Origin: CAXBNB01 sp040222275
GTDB taxonomy: Bacteria; Bacteroidota; Bacteroidia; Cytophagales; Cyclobacteriaceae
Reading direction: 5' to 3'
Assembly: GCA_040222275.1 (NCBI GenBank)
Contig: JAVKDJ010000043.1
Location: forward strand, 17,390 to 81,389
DNA length: 64,000 bases
The notes under the pieces were generated by a model, which worked only from the letters and a program-made list of their open reading frames with translations, was not told the DNA's origin and did not search any database. Position 1 is the first letter of the stretch, and every line of letters starts with the position of its first letter. The translations under genes were made by a program, and so were the position numbers. Positions 9,067-18,246 of the stretch are shown here, piece after piece.

Positions 9067-9412
9067 GAGGCTGTCTCAAAAGTCCAACAAGCCGTCCCCG
9101 CATCCAGTGCTGGGTAGGCTATCACGAGATATAACATTTTGGTTTCCAAAACGCACAAATTGAAATGACAGTAGGGTGTGCTAATTCGCTGGTGCGAGCC
9201 TTTGGCTCGTATCTGGTTTTGATGGATACGAGCCAAAGGCTCGCACCAGCGTAACCCGTTTATAATCAATGATTTCGTTAATAACGTCATCGGTAGCGTA
9301 GCGAAGTGATCTCAACTTTCGATTGCACCTTGTATGATAAGATTGCCATGTCTGTCCGACAGGCAGGCTTCACTCCGTTCGCAATGACGAAATACTTTTG
9401 AGATAGCCCCTC
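9067..9412 (+). mobile_element. MITE-like non-coding element with terminal inverted repeats
   Basis: About 346 bases bounded by inverted ends: GAGGCTGTCTCAAAAGT at 9067-9083 and, reversed, the same sequence with a two-base insertion and one change at 9394-9412. No credible protein is encoded inside. The interior holds a 27-bp perfect inverted repeat (9187-9251) and a second palindromic stretch around GTCTGTCCGACAGGCAGG. The ends resemble termini of Bacteroidota insertion sequences, so this may be a non-autonomous derivative moved by a transposase elsewhere. No target-site duplication was identified. It lies between GH29 and the decayed gene, inside the operon. Confidence 0.55.
9187..9251 (+). 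repeat. 27-bp perfect inverted repeat with 11-base loop
   Basis: Arms 9187-9213 and 9225-9251 are exact reverse complements (beginning CGCTGGTGCGAGCC). Each arm also contains the smaller palindrome CGAGCC TTT GGCTCG. The structure could fold as a long hairpin in either RNA strand and could attenuate readthrough from GH29 to the distal operon. Confidence 0.85.
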
Positions 9413-9421
9413 CATTTCTTT

Positions 9422-11206
9422 TTATTCCAAGGTCTCAAGAGGGGTAAGCCTAATCTGTTTTAGGCTTGCAGTTTCAGCATCCCCATCGACAAATGAGACC
9501 TTTATGGTGTGTTTGCCAGGAGTTTTGAATTTCAAAAGGCCCATTTCATAATAGTTGTACACAGCTGATGAATTCTGCTGATTTTGCACCAATGCCCCTT
9601 CCTCATTTTCAATGCGCCAAACCAATCGCTCTTTTCCGGCATAATTCAGGTCCACCTGATAATACCCAGGCGTCATTACATCCACTTCCCAGGCCACTTT
9701 GCTGTTGTCCTTCCATTCACTGGCGTGGGCGATATGCTTCCATTCACCAAACTTCTCCATCCATCTTTTTCCACCGATCACACAGTTTTCCGCCGTAGCA
9801 AAATCGATTAGCAATTCCGTTGAGTATATGGGATCGATACTCAAAGATTCATCAACAGAAATTGCCCCATCAACTTTAAGTTCCACTACAGAGATTAGCT
9901 TTTCCGGTCGGGAGGCAGGCAGTTGGACAGATGTCCATGTTCCCTTTTTGCTCGTTTTTAGTGGTTGAAGCTTTCCATCAACCCACAACCCTGCTGATTT
10001 GATTCCATTCTTCAACCCCGGCAACACTATTTCACCATCCAGAGGCCAGTCGTAGATACACAGGTTTAGTTTGTTTTCGGATACGGTCACATCGCCCCAT
10101 GGCAATTCACGGCCCCATGGAGATGGACCGGCTTTATAGATGACCTGGGGATATTTTTTGATCCATTCCCCTCCACCTCTGAGTGCGCTTTGTGCTTCTC
10201 CGGGAATGGTTCCATCAGGTTTTGGCCCCACATTGAGCATGTATGTACCTCCTCTGGCTACCGTGGATATGGTCGATTTCAAAATGCGTTTGGAGCTTTT
10301 CCAGTTTTCGTCGTACCAGGCATACCCCCAGGAGTCGTTGGTTACGTCCACCGTCTCCCAAAGCCCACCTACATTTTCTACAGGAATATTCATATCCCCG
10401 AGCGACAGATAATCTCCAAGATTGTGCCCCGCACGCCCAGAAATCATCGCGTTGGGTTGGTTTTTTCTCACAACGGCAACCAACTCCTCTACATACTTCT
10501 TTTCCATTTTACCGGGCGTATCAAACCAAACCATGGCTATATCCCCGTACTGGGTGGTGATTTCCTTTACCTGTGGCAAGCACTTTTCCTTAAAATAGTA
10601 ATCAAAGCCTACTTCCTTGCCTTTGCTGGTGGTCTTAGGCCCGCCATTCCCACCGGGGAATGTCCAGTCCTGGTTATGGGAATAATAAAACCCAAACCCC
10701 AACCCTAATTCTTTACAGGCCTTGGCCAATTCCTTCATTGGGTCCCTGGCAAAGGGTGTGGCTTTTACAATGTTGAAATCGTTGCTCTTTGAATCATACA
10801 TCGCAAAACCGTCATGGTGTTTGCTGGTGACCACTATATACTTCATTCCGGCATCTTTGGCCAGTTGTGCGATGGCATTCGCATCGAAGTTCACAGGATT
10901 GAAATTTTTCGCTTCGGCCATATATTCGTCCACCGGGATGCCTGCCCTCCGTGGGCTCATGATCCATTCACTGATGCCATAGTAGGTTTTATCTTTCCAC
11001 TTGTTGGCTATGTTGGAGTAAAGCCCCCAATGGATAAACATGGCGTAGTTGCCATCGTCGAACAATGCGGCCCGAGCCCCGATATCCGCTCGGGTGATTA
11101 AATTTTGTTTGCCCCACATTTCGTCCATTCCTTCAGCCTTTTGGGCAATGAGACAATGTGAACAGATCAGAAGGATTACCAACGTAAAACTTGGTAGAAA
11201 TTTCAT
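9422..11206 (-). CDS. GH29 alpha-L-fucosidase, secreted
   Basis: 594 aa, signal peptide residues 1-21 (LIAQ). N-terminal GH29 TIM barrel: MFIHWGLYS (about 56), SKHHDGFAMYDS, FGFYYSHNQDW, and the nucleophile aspartate in MVWFDTP (about 224). The C-terminal 150 residues form a beta-sandwich of the carbohydrate-binding type (TELLIDFATAENC to VSFVDGD). GH29 enzymes release alpha-linked L-fucose from glycans. First gene of the left operon, with a candidate operator about 100 bases upstream of its start. The partner L-fuconate dehydratase gene carries the same operator, which supports L-fucose as a released sugar. Confidence 0.92.
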   Translation of the reverse strand: MKFLPSFTLVILLICSHCLIAQKAEGMDEMWGKQNLITRADIGARAALFDDGNYAMFIHWGLYSNIANKWKDKTYYGISEWIMSPRRAGIPVDEYMAEAKNFNPVNFDANAIAQLAKDAGMKYIVVTSKHHDGFAMYDSKSNDFNIVKATPFARDPMKELAKACKELGLGFGFYYSHNQDWTFPGGNGGPKTTSKGKEVGFDYYFKEKCLPQVKEITTQYGDIAMVWFDTPGKMEKKYVEELVAVVRKNQPNAMISGRAGHNLGDYLSLGDMNIPVENVGGLWETVDVTNDSWGYAWYDENWKSSKRILKSTISTVARGGTYMLNVGPKPDGTIPGEAQSALRGGGEWIKKYPQVIYKAGPSPWGRELPWGDVTVSENKLNLCIYDWPLDGEIVLPGLKNGIKSAGLWVDGKLQPLKTSKKGTWTSVQLPASRPEKLISVVELKVDGAISVDESLSIDPIYSTELLIDFATAENCVIGGKRWMEKFGEWKHIAHASEWKDNSKVAWEVDVMTPGYYQVDLNYAGKERLVWRIENEEGALVQNQQNSSAVYNYYEMGLLKFKTPGKHTIKVSFVDGDAETASLKQIRLTPLETLE

Positions 11207-11300
11207 ATTTAATGGTTTACAGTTTTTATTAAATGGTACAATGGTAGAATTGCTAAAACCTAACTTACCTTAACAAATTTGGTCTTTTGAAGAATCTTAT

Positions 11301-11338
11301 TCTTCCGAAAAATTGATATATTTTAGTTCATTATTTGC
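11301..11338 (-). promoter_or_regulatory. Candidate AraC-type operator, copy A (GH29 operon)
   Basis: On the plus strand the element reads TCTTCCGAAAAATTGA, then TTTGC at 11334-11338. GAAAAATTGA (11307-11316) and TTTGC are separated by 17 bases, exactly as in copies B and C. GT at internal positions and TT before TTTGC are also shared. It lies about 100 bases before the GH29 start. A minus-strand CAAATTTG, 25 bases further toward the gene (11274-11281), could be a degenerate -7 box. Confidence 0.6.
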
Positions 11339-11606
11339 CTTTAATATTATTGAAAAGAACAATTAAGTGAATATTTTACCATTATAGGCCAAAATTTGAG
11401 TTGTTGGCCTATTGTTGTTTCTAATGTTTCAGAAATTAACTCGTAAGCTTATCAGGCACATCAGTTCTGGGGGGTTCACCGAAACCGAATCCATATCTTG
11501 TGACAAAGGAAAAGAGTATAGGGACAGGACCTGTTGTGGGTACTGCCCCCATTACCCTCATGTTGAAACATGCTATGACTTTAAATGCTATAATTAAACT
11601 ACCAAA
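11339..11606. other. Non-coding interval between operator A and susD end
   Basis: No coding region, RNA gene or strong hairpin recognised. The short plus-strand frames here have no family features. It contains AT-rich sequence that could hold further upstream elements of the GH29 promoter. Confidence 0.5.
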
Positions 11607-13265
11607 CTATTCAGCAGCACCGTATCCAACATTCTGCACCCACCCGAATTCTTTATTCAAATCCATCTCGGATTGCGGAATTGGCCAAAGCCATTCATGA
11701 TCCGGCCATGCTGGCCTGTTGTTGTAATAAAACCCACCTACCCTGGTGTAGTCGGTCAGTGAGCCTTGAGCTGTAGTCCAGTCAAGGTTTATATCCGTTG
11801 TTTCAGTCACAAGCCTGTCGGTCCTTTTGAGATCGTTCTTTCTCTTGAACTCACCATGTAGTTCTACTCTTCTTTCTTGCAAAACTGCATCTCTGAATTC
11901 CGATTGAGACATACCGGTTGTCAAATCGGTCAATCCGGCTCTATTCCTAATTTCGTTAACGGCACTATAGGCAGCTGTGTTAGGGGAGCCATCCGCTTCA
12001 TTCTGCGCTTCCGCATAGATCAGGAGTGCATCTGCATAGCGATAAAGAATCAGGTTGGAGTTGGTGTACTGAAAACTGGTGCCTTCCCCACCCAAATAGT
12101 AGGCTATGTCGATGTATTTTCTAAAGGTTGGCTGACAAAGAAATGTCCTGCCCTCGTTATCATCATATCGGGTCATGATACTCCAATCACGTCTCTCATC
12201 ATCGGGTTCAAAGGCATCATATAAATCCGGCGTAGGGATATATCGACCTACACCTGGGGGCCTTCCGGCAAAACGCATCTGTGCCACAGTCTGGTCAATT
12301 CCCTCGTCAGATAGAGGTGTATCTGTTGTCTCTCCCCAATAGCTCCTACCATCAGCAATAGGATTACTTTCACGACTCATCCAGTTTCCTAAGCCTAATG
12401 TTTGAACATAAGACAACTCCAACATTGATTCCGGTGTGAACGGATGATCATCCAACCAGGCCACTCCAAAGGCGGGGGTATGAACTACTCCATCAACATC
12501 GGCCTCTGTATTCAAGGAATGGGGAGAATTATCCATAATTTCTTTCGCCTTGTCTCTCGCAAGAGCCCAATTTGCTGCATCTCCCTGGATCTTATCACCT
12601 TGAGATGTCATTCTCCAACCGGCCCGTGTCAAATACACCTCAGCCAAAAGTAATTTGGCTGTCCACATGGTAATGCGTCCGGAATGGAGTTCATCGTTAC
12701 AGTGCTGCTCTGCATACTGTAGGTCTGGTATGATTATCTCATCGTAAATGGTTTCAGCACTGACTCTAGACTTCTGATAGTCTGCTGCTACTGAAACGGG
12801 CTCGGTAAGCTGAGGCATATCTCCAAAATTCCGCACCAGATTATAATAATAAAGTGCCCTCAGTGCCCTGGCCTCTCCTAATAAGGAGTTTCTCTCTGTC
12901 TCATCCATGTCTATGGCTGGCACATTTTTAATGGCGACATTCGCCCTGCCTATTCCGATCCACCACTCTCTGTAGTTGCCAAAGCGCTCAAACATTTGAT
13001 CTGTAGGTTTGAGCGTATGACGTCCATAATCGCTATCACTTCGGTTAACCTGATCATCCGTGTATTCGTCAATGGTTGCCCACCATCTGTTGTGCACATC
13101 ATATAGCTGTTCATATACACCATCGACACCCGTCCTGCCATCTACAGCCGTATTCCAAAAATTGGAAGCAGAAATAAAGGTAGGTGGCTCTTCGACCAAA
13201 TAGTCATTACATGACAATGCCACCAAAGTACATGATATTAGAAATATTTTATTTATAATTTTCAT
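11607..13265 (-). CDS. susD: SusD/RagB-family outer-membrane glycan-binding lipoprotein, locus 1
   Basis: 552 aa lipoprotein: signal ends VALSC (Cys 19). SusD family features include the helical segment ALRALYYYNLVRNFGDMP (about 133-150), the later RYADALLIYAEAQNE, and RRVELHGEFKRKNDLKR near the C-terminus. SusD proteins sit on the cell surface over the SusC pore and capture oligosaccharides. It follows susC by 24 bases and is the last gene of the sigma/FecR/SusC/SusD unit. Ligand unknown; inferred to be an oligosaccharide of the same sulfated polymer handled by the surrounding enzymes. Confidence 0.95.
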   Translation of the reverse strand: MKIINKIFLISCTLVALSCNDYLVEEPPTFISASNFWNTAVDGRTGVDGVYEQLYDVHNRWWATIDEYTDDQVNRSDSDYGRHTLKPTDQMFERFGNYREWWIGIGRANVAIKNVPAIDMDETERNSLLGEARALRALYYYNLVRNFGDMPQLTEPVSVAADYQKSRVSAETIYDEIIIPDLQYAEQHCNDELHSGRITMWTAKLLLAEVYLTRAGWRMTSQGDKIQGDAANWALARDKAKEIMDNSPHSLNTEADVDGVVHTPAFGVAWLDDHPFTPESMLELSYVQTLGLGNWMSRESNPIADGRSYWGETTDTPLSDEGIDQTVAQMRFAGRPPGVGRYIPTPDLYDAFEPDDERRDWSIMTRYDDNEGRTFLCQPTFRKYIDIAYYLGGEGTSFQYTNSNLILYRYADALLIYAEAQNEADGSPNTAAYSAVNEIRNRAGLTDLTTGMSQSEFRDAVLQERRVELHGEFKRKNDLKRTDRLVTETTDINLDWTTAQGSLTDYTRVGGFYYNNRPAWPDHEWLWPIPQSEMDLNKEFGWVQNVGYGAAE

Positions 13266-13289
13266 ATCTTCTGAAATTAATGTTTGATC

Positions 13290-16200
13290 TTAAAAAGTCA
13301 CATTTACACCTAATCTAACCAACCTGGCAAGTGGATAGGCTCCATTGTCATGACCAAGATTAGTCGCATTGTTTCCACGAATTGACACATCCGGGCTATA
13401 GCCCTGATAGTCCGTGATCATCAACAAATTCGTTGCTGACAGGTACACCCTTAATCTCGAAGCTCGGATTTTGTCAAGCAACTTACTTGGGAGGTTATAA
13501 CCTATAGTGACATTCTGCAATCGGATGAAAGACCCATCCTCTATGACCCTACTGCTCATCTGGGCCCTTCCATTGCTACTATCTAACCTGGGGTATAATT
13601 GGCTTGGGTTCTCAGGAGTCCACCTCTGGTCCATAATTTCTTCCAATGCTTGCCCACCCGTGAAATTGAGCAAATTGAAATTTACGAGATTGGCTATATC
13701 CTGGCCATATTTACCATCAATAAAGAAACTGAAGTCAAAGTCCTTGTATTTGATATTGTTTGTAATTCCAAAAATTATGTCTGGCTGAGCATTGCCCACG
13801 ACGGTATAATCATCGTTGGTAATCAGGCTGTCACCATCCACATCAAAATAAAGTTGCTCCCCAGGTCTTAATCTTGAGTTGTCGAGTGGTAAACCACCTG
13901 TATAATCATATCCATCTACCAATGTGTATGCTGCGGTTGGGTCTGAATTATAAAGCTCAATTCGCTCCTCTCTGGATAGTCCCTGAAACTCTTGAAAATC
14001 CTCAAATTGCGATATTCCAACTTCTTTTAGTCCCCAAAAAGAACCGACTTCTTCTCCGATAATCAAACGCTGAGAACCACCGGAGATAAAACCAGGGCTC
14101 CAGCCACTAAATAAATTATCCGACTTCAAATCCTGCACGACAGTTTTTCCTGTGCTTACATTGCCCGTAATGGTCCAGGTGAAGTTAGGTTTTGTCACCA
14201 CATATCCCGTCAATGACGCTTCTACACCGTCAGTCAACAATGTGCCCCCATTTTCTGTATAGGTACTAAACCCGGACTGTACCGGAATCCTATTTCCCTG
14301 AAAAAGAAGGTCGTCAGTTGTTTTCTTATAATATTCAACTGTACCGGATAGCTTTTCATCAAAAAAACCCAAATCAATCCCAACATCTGTCTGGGTGGTA
14401 GTTTCCCAAGTCAAATCCGGGTTGGGCAATTGACTGACATAATAAATGGTTTGATTCACCTCATTGATCGGTTGGATACCACTTGCATATTGATCCAATG
14501 ATTGATATGGGCTAATCGCCTGGTTGCCGGAAGTACCGTAGCTGGCCCTAAGTTTCAGAGTGGAAACTACGCCCAGGTTTTTAATGAAGGACTCTTCAGA
14601 CAGTCTATAGGCCACCGCGGCGGCAGGAAAAAATGCCCACTTATGATTTGCGGCAAATTTTGAAGATCCGTCATATCTGGCAGTGAGGGTAAATAAGTAC
14701 TTGTTTGCAAACGTATAATTGATCCTACCGAAAAAAGATGACAACTTATTCTCAGAGAAGTTCGTGATATCAGGGTCTTGAAAAGTAGCTGATCCCGGGT
14801 CATAATAAGTAAGCAGGTCATTGGCAAAACCGAAATTTGAAATCCTTAGGCTCTCATTTTCCGATTCTTCGATGGATTGGCCAAGGACTACATTAAACCT
14901 GTGCTGCCCAAAATCATTCAGGTAGTTTAGTGTATTGGTGACCGTTGCTCTGGTGTTTCTGGAATCACCCCACTTGGCCCTTCCTCCTTCGGCCACACCC
15001 TCGGGGATAATGTTGAACTGGTAGTATCGCTGAGCTGTATTTCGATTTTGATATGACAAAGCCGTTCTAAATGATAGCCCATCCATGAATTTGTAGTCAG
15101 CATAGACGTTTCCAACGAATTGAGTCAATAAATTATTGAACCTATTGGCATTTATGGATATTAAAGGTGTCCAAAGTTCATCATTGTCCACATCATCGTC
15201 AGCGGGAATACCAGTGGTTGGATTGGAGCTTGTAGCTCTGGTCAAGGCACTTGTGGCACCTCTTAGGCTGTTGACCCCAGTATTAATTGAACTATTATTT
15301 GAGGTGACGTGGGTATAGTTTAAAGTCACGCCTGCTTTAAAATTATTTGAAATATTTGCGTCAACATTGGCTCGTCCAGAAATCCTTTTGTAATCTGACC
15401 GCTCAACCACACCCTTTGAGTTCAGAACATTCCCGGATATCATATAGCGGACATCTTTGCTACCACCACTGAAGCTTAGATTTGTACTTGATTGTTTTCC
15501 AGTCCTAAGGATGGTTCTTTGCCAATCAGAACTGGGTATCAAATTCATCCGTGCAGAATCCAATCTTAAGGTGTCGGCCATGGTCAATACTGTTCCCGCG
15601 TTGAAAGCCCCTTCACGATTTAAGATTGTATATTTATTGGCCTCCAAAACGTCCACAAATCGAATCACTTCTGTTACCCCATATTCGTGATCTATGGAAA
15701 CTTTACTCTGACCTACTTCTCCTTTCTTTGTAGTTATCAAAACAACGCCATTTGCGCCCCTGGATCCATAAATCGCAGTGGACGAAGCATCTTTAAGTAT
15801 CTCGACCGACTTAATATCTGACGGGTTGATCATGGCCAAAGGGCTAAGGGAAGCACCTTCTACATCCTGCTGTCCCAGCCCTGGTGAAGATGAAACTTCC
15901 AGGGGAATACCATCTATGACATATAATGGATCACTCCCATTTAATGAACTGACGGCCCTAATCCGAACCGCCGCTCCACTACCAGGTGCCCCTGAGCTTG
16001 ATGTTACTGTGACTCCAGCCACCCGTCCGGCCAGGCCCTGATCAAAACTAATTGCCCCCAGCTGCGTCAATTCTTCGGCTTTCACAGATGCTACTGATCC
16101 AGTGAGGTCGCTTTTCCTTACAGCCCCGTAACCCACAACAACTATTTCCTCGAGCTGTTCTGCGTCAAGTTCCATTTGAACATCAATTACTTTTTGATTG

Positions 16201-16799
16201 CCAACTTGGATTTCTTTGGCAGCATACCCCACGAAAGTAATAGTGAGCACCGCGCCTTCTGGCACATTCAACTTATAGCGTCCATCTAGGTCTGAAGTGG
16301 TACCCAATGTGGTACCGGATACAACTATTGAAGCTCCAGGCAGGCCCTGCCCATTTTCATCAATAATTTTTCCAGATATGTCAACCCCATCAATGACTAT
16401 TTCAAGGGCTTTTTCCCGTCTGTTGTCTGATTTTTTCGATACATGTATAATGTTATCCACCTGCTTAAACTTCAGGTTGGTCCTCTTCGAAGCTTCTAAC
16501 AATACCTCAGCTACGGTAGAGTTTTTGAAGTTCTTGGATATTCGAAGGTTATTGTCCAGGTCGTCGGTATTGTACGAAAACTGGAAATCCGTTAATGCTT
16601 CAATCTCATAAAGTAATTTGGCAAGGTTCGCATCCTCTAGTTTCAGTTCAATGTCAGCGTCCTTTACACTCCTTACTTTTTTTTGAGCGTTCAAATCACT
16701 AGCATACATTGTGCTTAAAAGCAGGCAATTCACAAGTATTGCATATAGTGATCTTCTGGTCATCTCAAAGATTACTTGTAGTAATAGTTTAAAATTCAT
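13290..16799 (-). CDS. susC: SusC-type TonB-dependent transporter with N-terminal signalling (STN) domain, locus 1
   Basis: 1169 aa. Signal peptide followed by an STN domain (about 48-125, IELKLEDANLAKLLYEIE), a carboxypeptidase-D-like domain (about 137-215, SGKIIDENGQGLPGAS), then plug and 22-strand barrel. The SusC signature ASSTAIYGSRGANGVVLIT is present, and the protein ends in VRLGVNVTF. It imports oligosaccharides across the outer membrane using TonB energy. The STN domain contacts the FecR protein encoded just upstream, so the transporter itself should signal substrate to the ECF sigma factor. No TAnnTTTG promoter was seen in its leader on the minus strand, which fits ECF-dependent expression. 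The first 27 bases around the start are identical in the second susC. Confidence 0.95.
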   Translation of the reverse strand: MNFKLLLQVIFEMTRRSLYAILVNCLLLSTMYASDLNAQKKVRSVKDADIELKLEDANLAKLLYEIEALTDFQFSYNTDDLDNNLRISKNFKNSTVAEVLLEASKRTNLKFKQVDNIIHVSKKSDNRREKALEIVIDGVDISGKIIDENGQGLPGASIVVSGTTLGTTSDLDGRYKLNVPEGAVLTITFVGYAAKEIQVGNQKVIDVQMELDAEQLEEIVVVGYGAVRKSDLTGSVASVKAEELTQLGAISFDQGLAGRVAGVTVTSSSGAPGSGAAVRIRAVSSLNGSDPLYVIDGIPLEVSSSPGLGQQDVEGASLSPLAMINPSDIKSVEILKDASSTAIYGSRGANGVVLITTKKGEVGQSKVSIDHEYGVTEVIRFVDVLEANKYTILNREGAFNAGTVLTMADTLRLDSARMNLIPSSDWQRTILRTGKQSSTNLSFSGGSKDVRYMISGNVLNSKGVVERSDYKRISGRANVDANISNNFKAGVTLNYTHVTSNNSSINTGVNSLRGATSALTRATSSNPTTGIPADDDVDNDELWTPLISINANRFNNLLTQFVGNVYADYKFMDGLSFRTALSYQNRNTAQRYYQFNIIPEGVAEGGRAKWGDSRNTRATVTNTLNYLNDFGQHRFNVVLGQSIEESENESLRISNFGFANDLLTYYDPGSATFQDPDITNFSENKLSSFFGRINYTFANKYLFTLTARYDGSSKFAANHKWAFFPAAAVAYRLSEESFIKNLGVVSTLKLRASYGTSGNQAISPYQSLDQYASGIQPINEVNQTIYYVSQLPNPDLTWETTTQTDVGIDLGFFDEKLSGTVEYYKKTTDDLLFQGNRIPVQSGFSTYTENGGTLLTDGVEASLTGYVVTKPNFTWTITGNVSTGKTVVQDLKSDNLFSGWSPGFISGGSQRLIIGEEVGSFWGLKEVGISQFEDFQEFQGLSREERIELYNSDPTAAYTLVDGYDYTGGLPLDNSRLRPGEQLYFDVDGDSLITNDDYTVVGNAQPDIIFGITNNIKYKDFDFSFFIDGKYGQDIANLVNFNLLNFTGGQALEEIMDQRWTPENPSQLYPRLDSSNGRAQMSSRVIEDGSFIRLQNVTIGYNLPSKLLDKIRASRLRVYLSATNLLMITDYQGYSPDVSIRGNNATNLGHDNGAYPLARLVRLGVNVTF

Positions 16800-16806
16800 A
16801 ATTTTG
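16776..16806 (+). promoter_or_regulatory. Plus-strand promoter across the susC start, locus 1
   Basis: TTG at 16776-16778, a 20-base spacer, then TAATTTTG at 16799-16806 fit the Bacteroidota -33/-7 consensus (TTG, 19-21 nt, TAnnTTTG). It points away from susC coding direction and would start an RNA near 16812. Confidence 0.45.
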
Positions 16807-16811
16807 TAGTG

Positions 16812-16877
16812 TTTTGTAAAAGAAAATTTTTAAAGTTTTCGGCCTATGCGATGCGCCAACATCCATAGGCTTTTTTT
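16812..16877 (+). ncRNA. Predicted cis-antisense sRNA over susC leader, locus 1
   Basis: Between the plus-strand promoter and T7 at 16871-16877 lies an A-rich leader and the hairpin GCCTATG (16842-16848) / CATAGGC (16864-16870), with an inner GATG/CATC pairing. Hairpin plus T7 is a canonical intrinsic terminator on the plus strand, although no protein gene on that strand ends here. The resulting RNA of about 66 nt would be antisense to the susC 5' leader. Antisense sRNAs of this placement are known from Bacteroides PULs controlled by ECF sigma/anti-sigma pairs. Predicted only; the start is approximate. The same hairpin could also act on the minus strand as an attenuator between fecR and susC. 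Confidence 0.4.
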
Positions 16878-16903
16878 ACATGTGCAGGTGTTTCATAGGC
16901 GTG

Positions 16904-17926
16904 TTAGTTATTTTGGTTAAAATGGATATGTACTGAGTCTTCTATTATTTCATATTCAAAGTGGAGAACGAATGAGATTCCGTTAAGAACGTCTTCCAGG
17001 GGCTTGTTTTTATAGCTGGCTGTATAGTTAAACTCATTGAGGTAAGCTTCTGGAACCTTTACATCTACTCCATACCAATCCTCAATTTTGCTGATTATCG
17101 TACCCAATCTATCATTAGTAAAAGATAGCATGCCATCTTTCCAGCCAACCTTGCGCACATAATCGAATTCTTCTACTTTCAAGGAGCCATCTTTGAGCGC
17201 CAGTGCCGATTTCCCAGGGTTCAGTATTACAGATTTCATCGCCTCATTCGTCACCTCAACTTTCCCTGTTACCAAAGCTATTTCGGTAAACCCTTCGTAT
17301 TTGCTGTTTACATTGAAGCTGGTCCCCAATGCAGTGGTGGTCACCTTATTCGAGATTACTTTAAATGGCTGGTCAGGATTTTTTTTGACATCAAAAAAAG
17401 CCTCTCCTTCCAATTCCACCACTCTTTCCCTACCATTGAAAGGGACCTCATATCTGATGCTGCTAAGCGAGTTTAGAATGACCTTTGAGCCATCTGGAAG
17501 AAAAGTTGTTAGTTTTTGCCCCCTTGGGTTTTGTTTGATGATTTGTTCTTTTGCAAGGTTAGGTGTCGCGATTTCAACCAGCCAATCGAAATGGTAAAAA
17601 GTGGCAGCTAAACCCAAAAGCATAGCTATCGCTGCTGCTATTTTTCGCCAAGGTGCGGAGGACTTTTTTTTTCCAGGGTAGATGCTTTTCACGTTATCGT
17701 CTGCATTCCCTGGGTGATACTTTTTCTTGTACCTGCTGTAGGCCTGGTCGGTTTCGGACAGCCGCACTGCGGGGACGCTATTTTCCCAATATGTTTTCGT
17801 CTGCGCAAGCACCGCTTGATTGTCAGGATGGTTTGCCAGCCAGGATCGAATTATTTCGATTTCATTGGTGGTGGCTTGTCCTTCCAGGTAGGCCAGTAGT
17901 ATCCGGTCATTTATTCGATTTTCCAA
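16904..17926 (-). CDS. FecR-family anti-sigma factor, locus 1
   Basis: 340 aa inner-membrane protein. Cytoplasmic N-terminal part (1-92) with the helical ILLAYLEGQATTNE region, one membrane segment (about 95-115, IAAAIAMLLGLAATF), then a periplasmic FecR domain (GQKLTTFLPDGSKVILNS, LEGEAFFDV, TALGTSFNV) and a DUF4974-type C-terminal domain that contacts the transporter STN domain. It holds the upstream sigma factor inactive until the SusC of the same unit binds substrate. It follows the sigma gene by 320 bases and precedes susC by about 100. Confidence 0.93.
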   Translation of the reverse strand: MENRINDRILLAYLEGQATTNEIEIIRSWLANHPDNQAVLAQTKTYWENSVPAVRLSETDQAYSRYKKKYHPGNADDNVKSIYPGKKKSSAPWRKIAAAIAMLLGLAATFYHFDWLVEIATPNLAKEQIIKQNPRGQKLTTFLPDGSKVILNSLSSIRYEVPFNGRERVVELEGEAFFDVKKNPDQPFKVISNKVTTTALGTSFNVNSKYEGFTEIALVTGKVEVTNEAMKSVILNPGKSALALKDGSLKVEEFDYVRKVGWKDGMLSFTNDRLGTIISKIEDWYGVDVKVPEAYLNEFNYTASYKNKPLEDVLNGISFVLHFEYEIIEDSVHIHFNQNN

Positions 17927-18246
17927 CTTTTTACTCTTTAAATATTGGGAGTTCGTAATAAGGACTTCATATCATTAAAAAGTACCTATTGGTTTTAAAA
18001 AAAAATTAAAATTGTGCTTATCCATTGTCTAAATGGGGGATTTTAATTCGGGTATTACAATGCCATTTAGCGTATTTTTTCGTGACAGGTGTGTGCCAAG
18101 TCTTTCCAGGGCAGTATTATATGTAACCTTGAAGTGTGCCCACTTCCTGTGAATGGGCTGTAGAAGGGGAAGACAGGTTTCTTATATCCATCCGAATACA
18201 GAACGTAGAAAATAAACCTCTATTGGATGACTGCTACAAACGGAAG
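17927..18246. other. 320-base gap between sigma factor and fecR, locus 1
   Basis: No gene seen. The part nearest fecR is AT-rich and contains, on the minus strand, a T-tract followed by ACCAA (plus-strand TTGGT at 17989-17993) 63 bases before the start. A similar arrangement precedes the second fecR. This may be the target promoter of the ECF sigma factor. The distal half holds nothing recognised. Confidence 0.35.

Noticed and set aside
9021..9290. 89-aa minus-strand open frame
   Set aside because: It lies across the MITE-like repeats and its translation follows the palindrome (EPLARI ... KGSHQR); no domain or signal.
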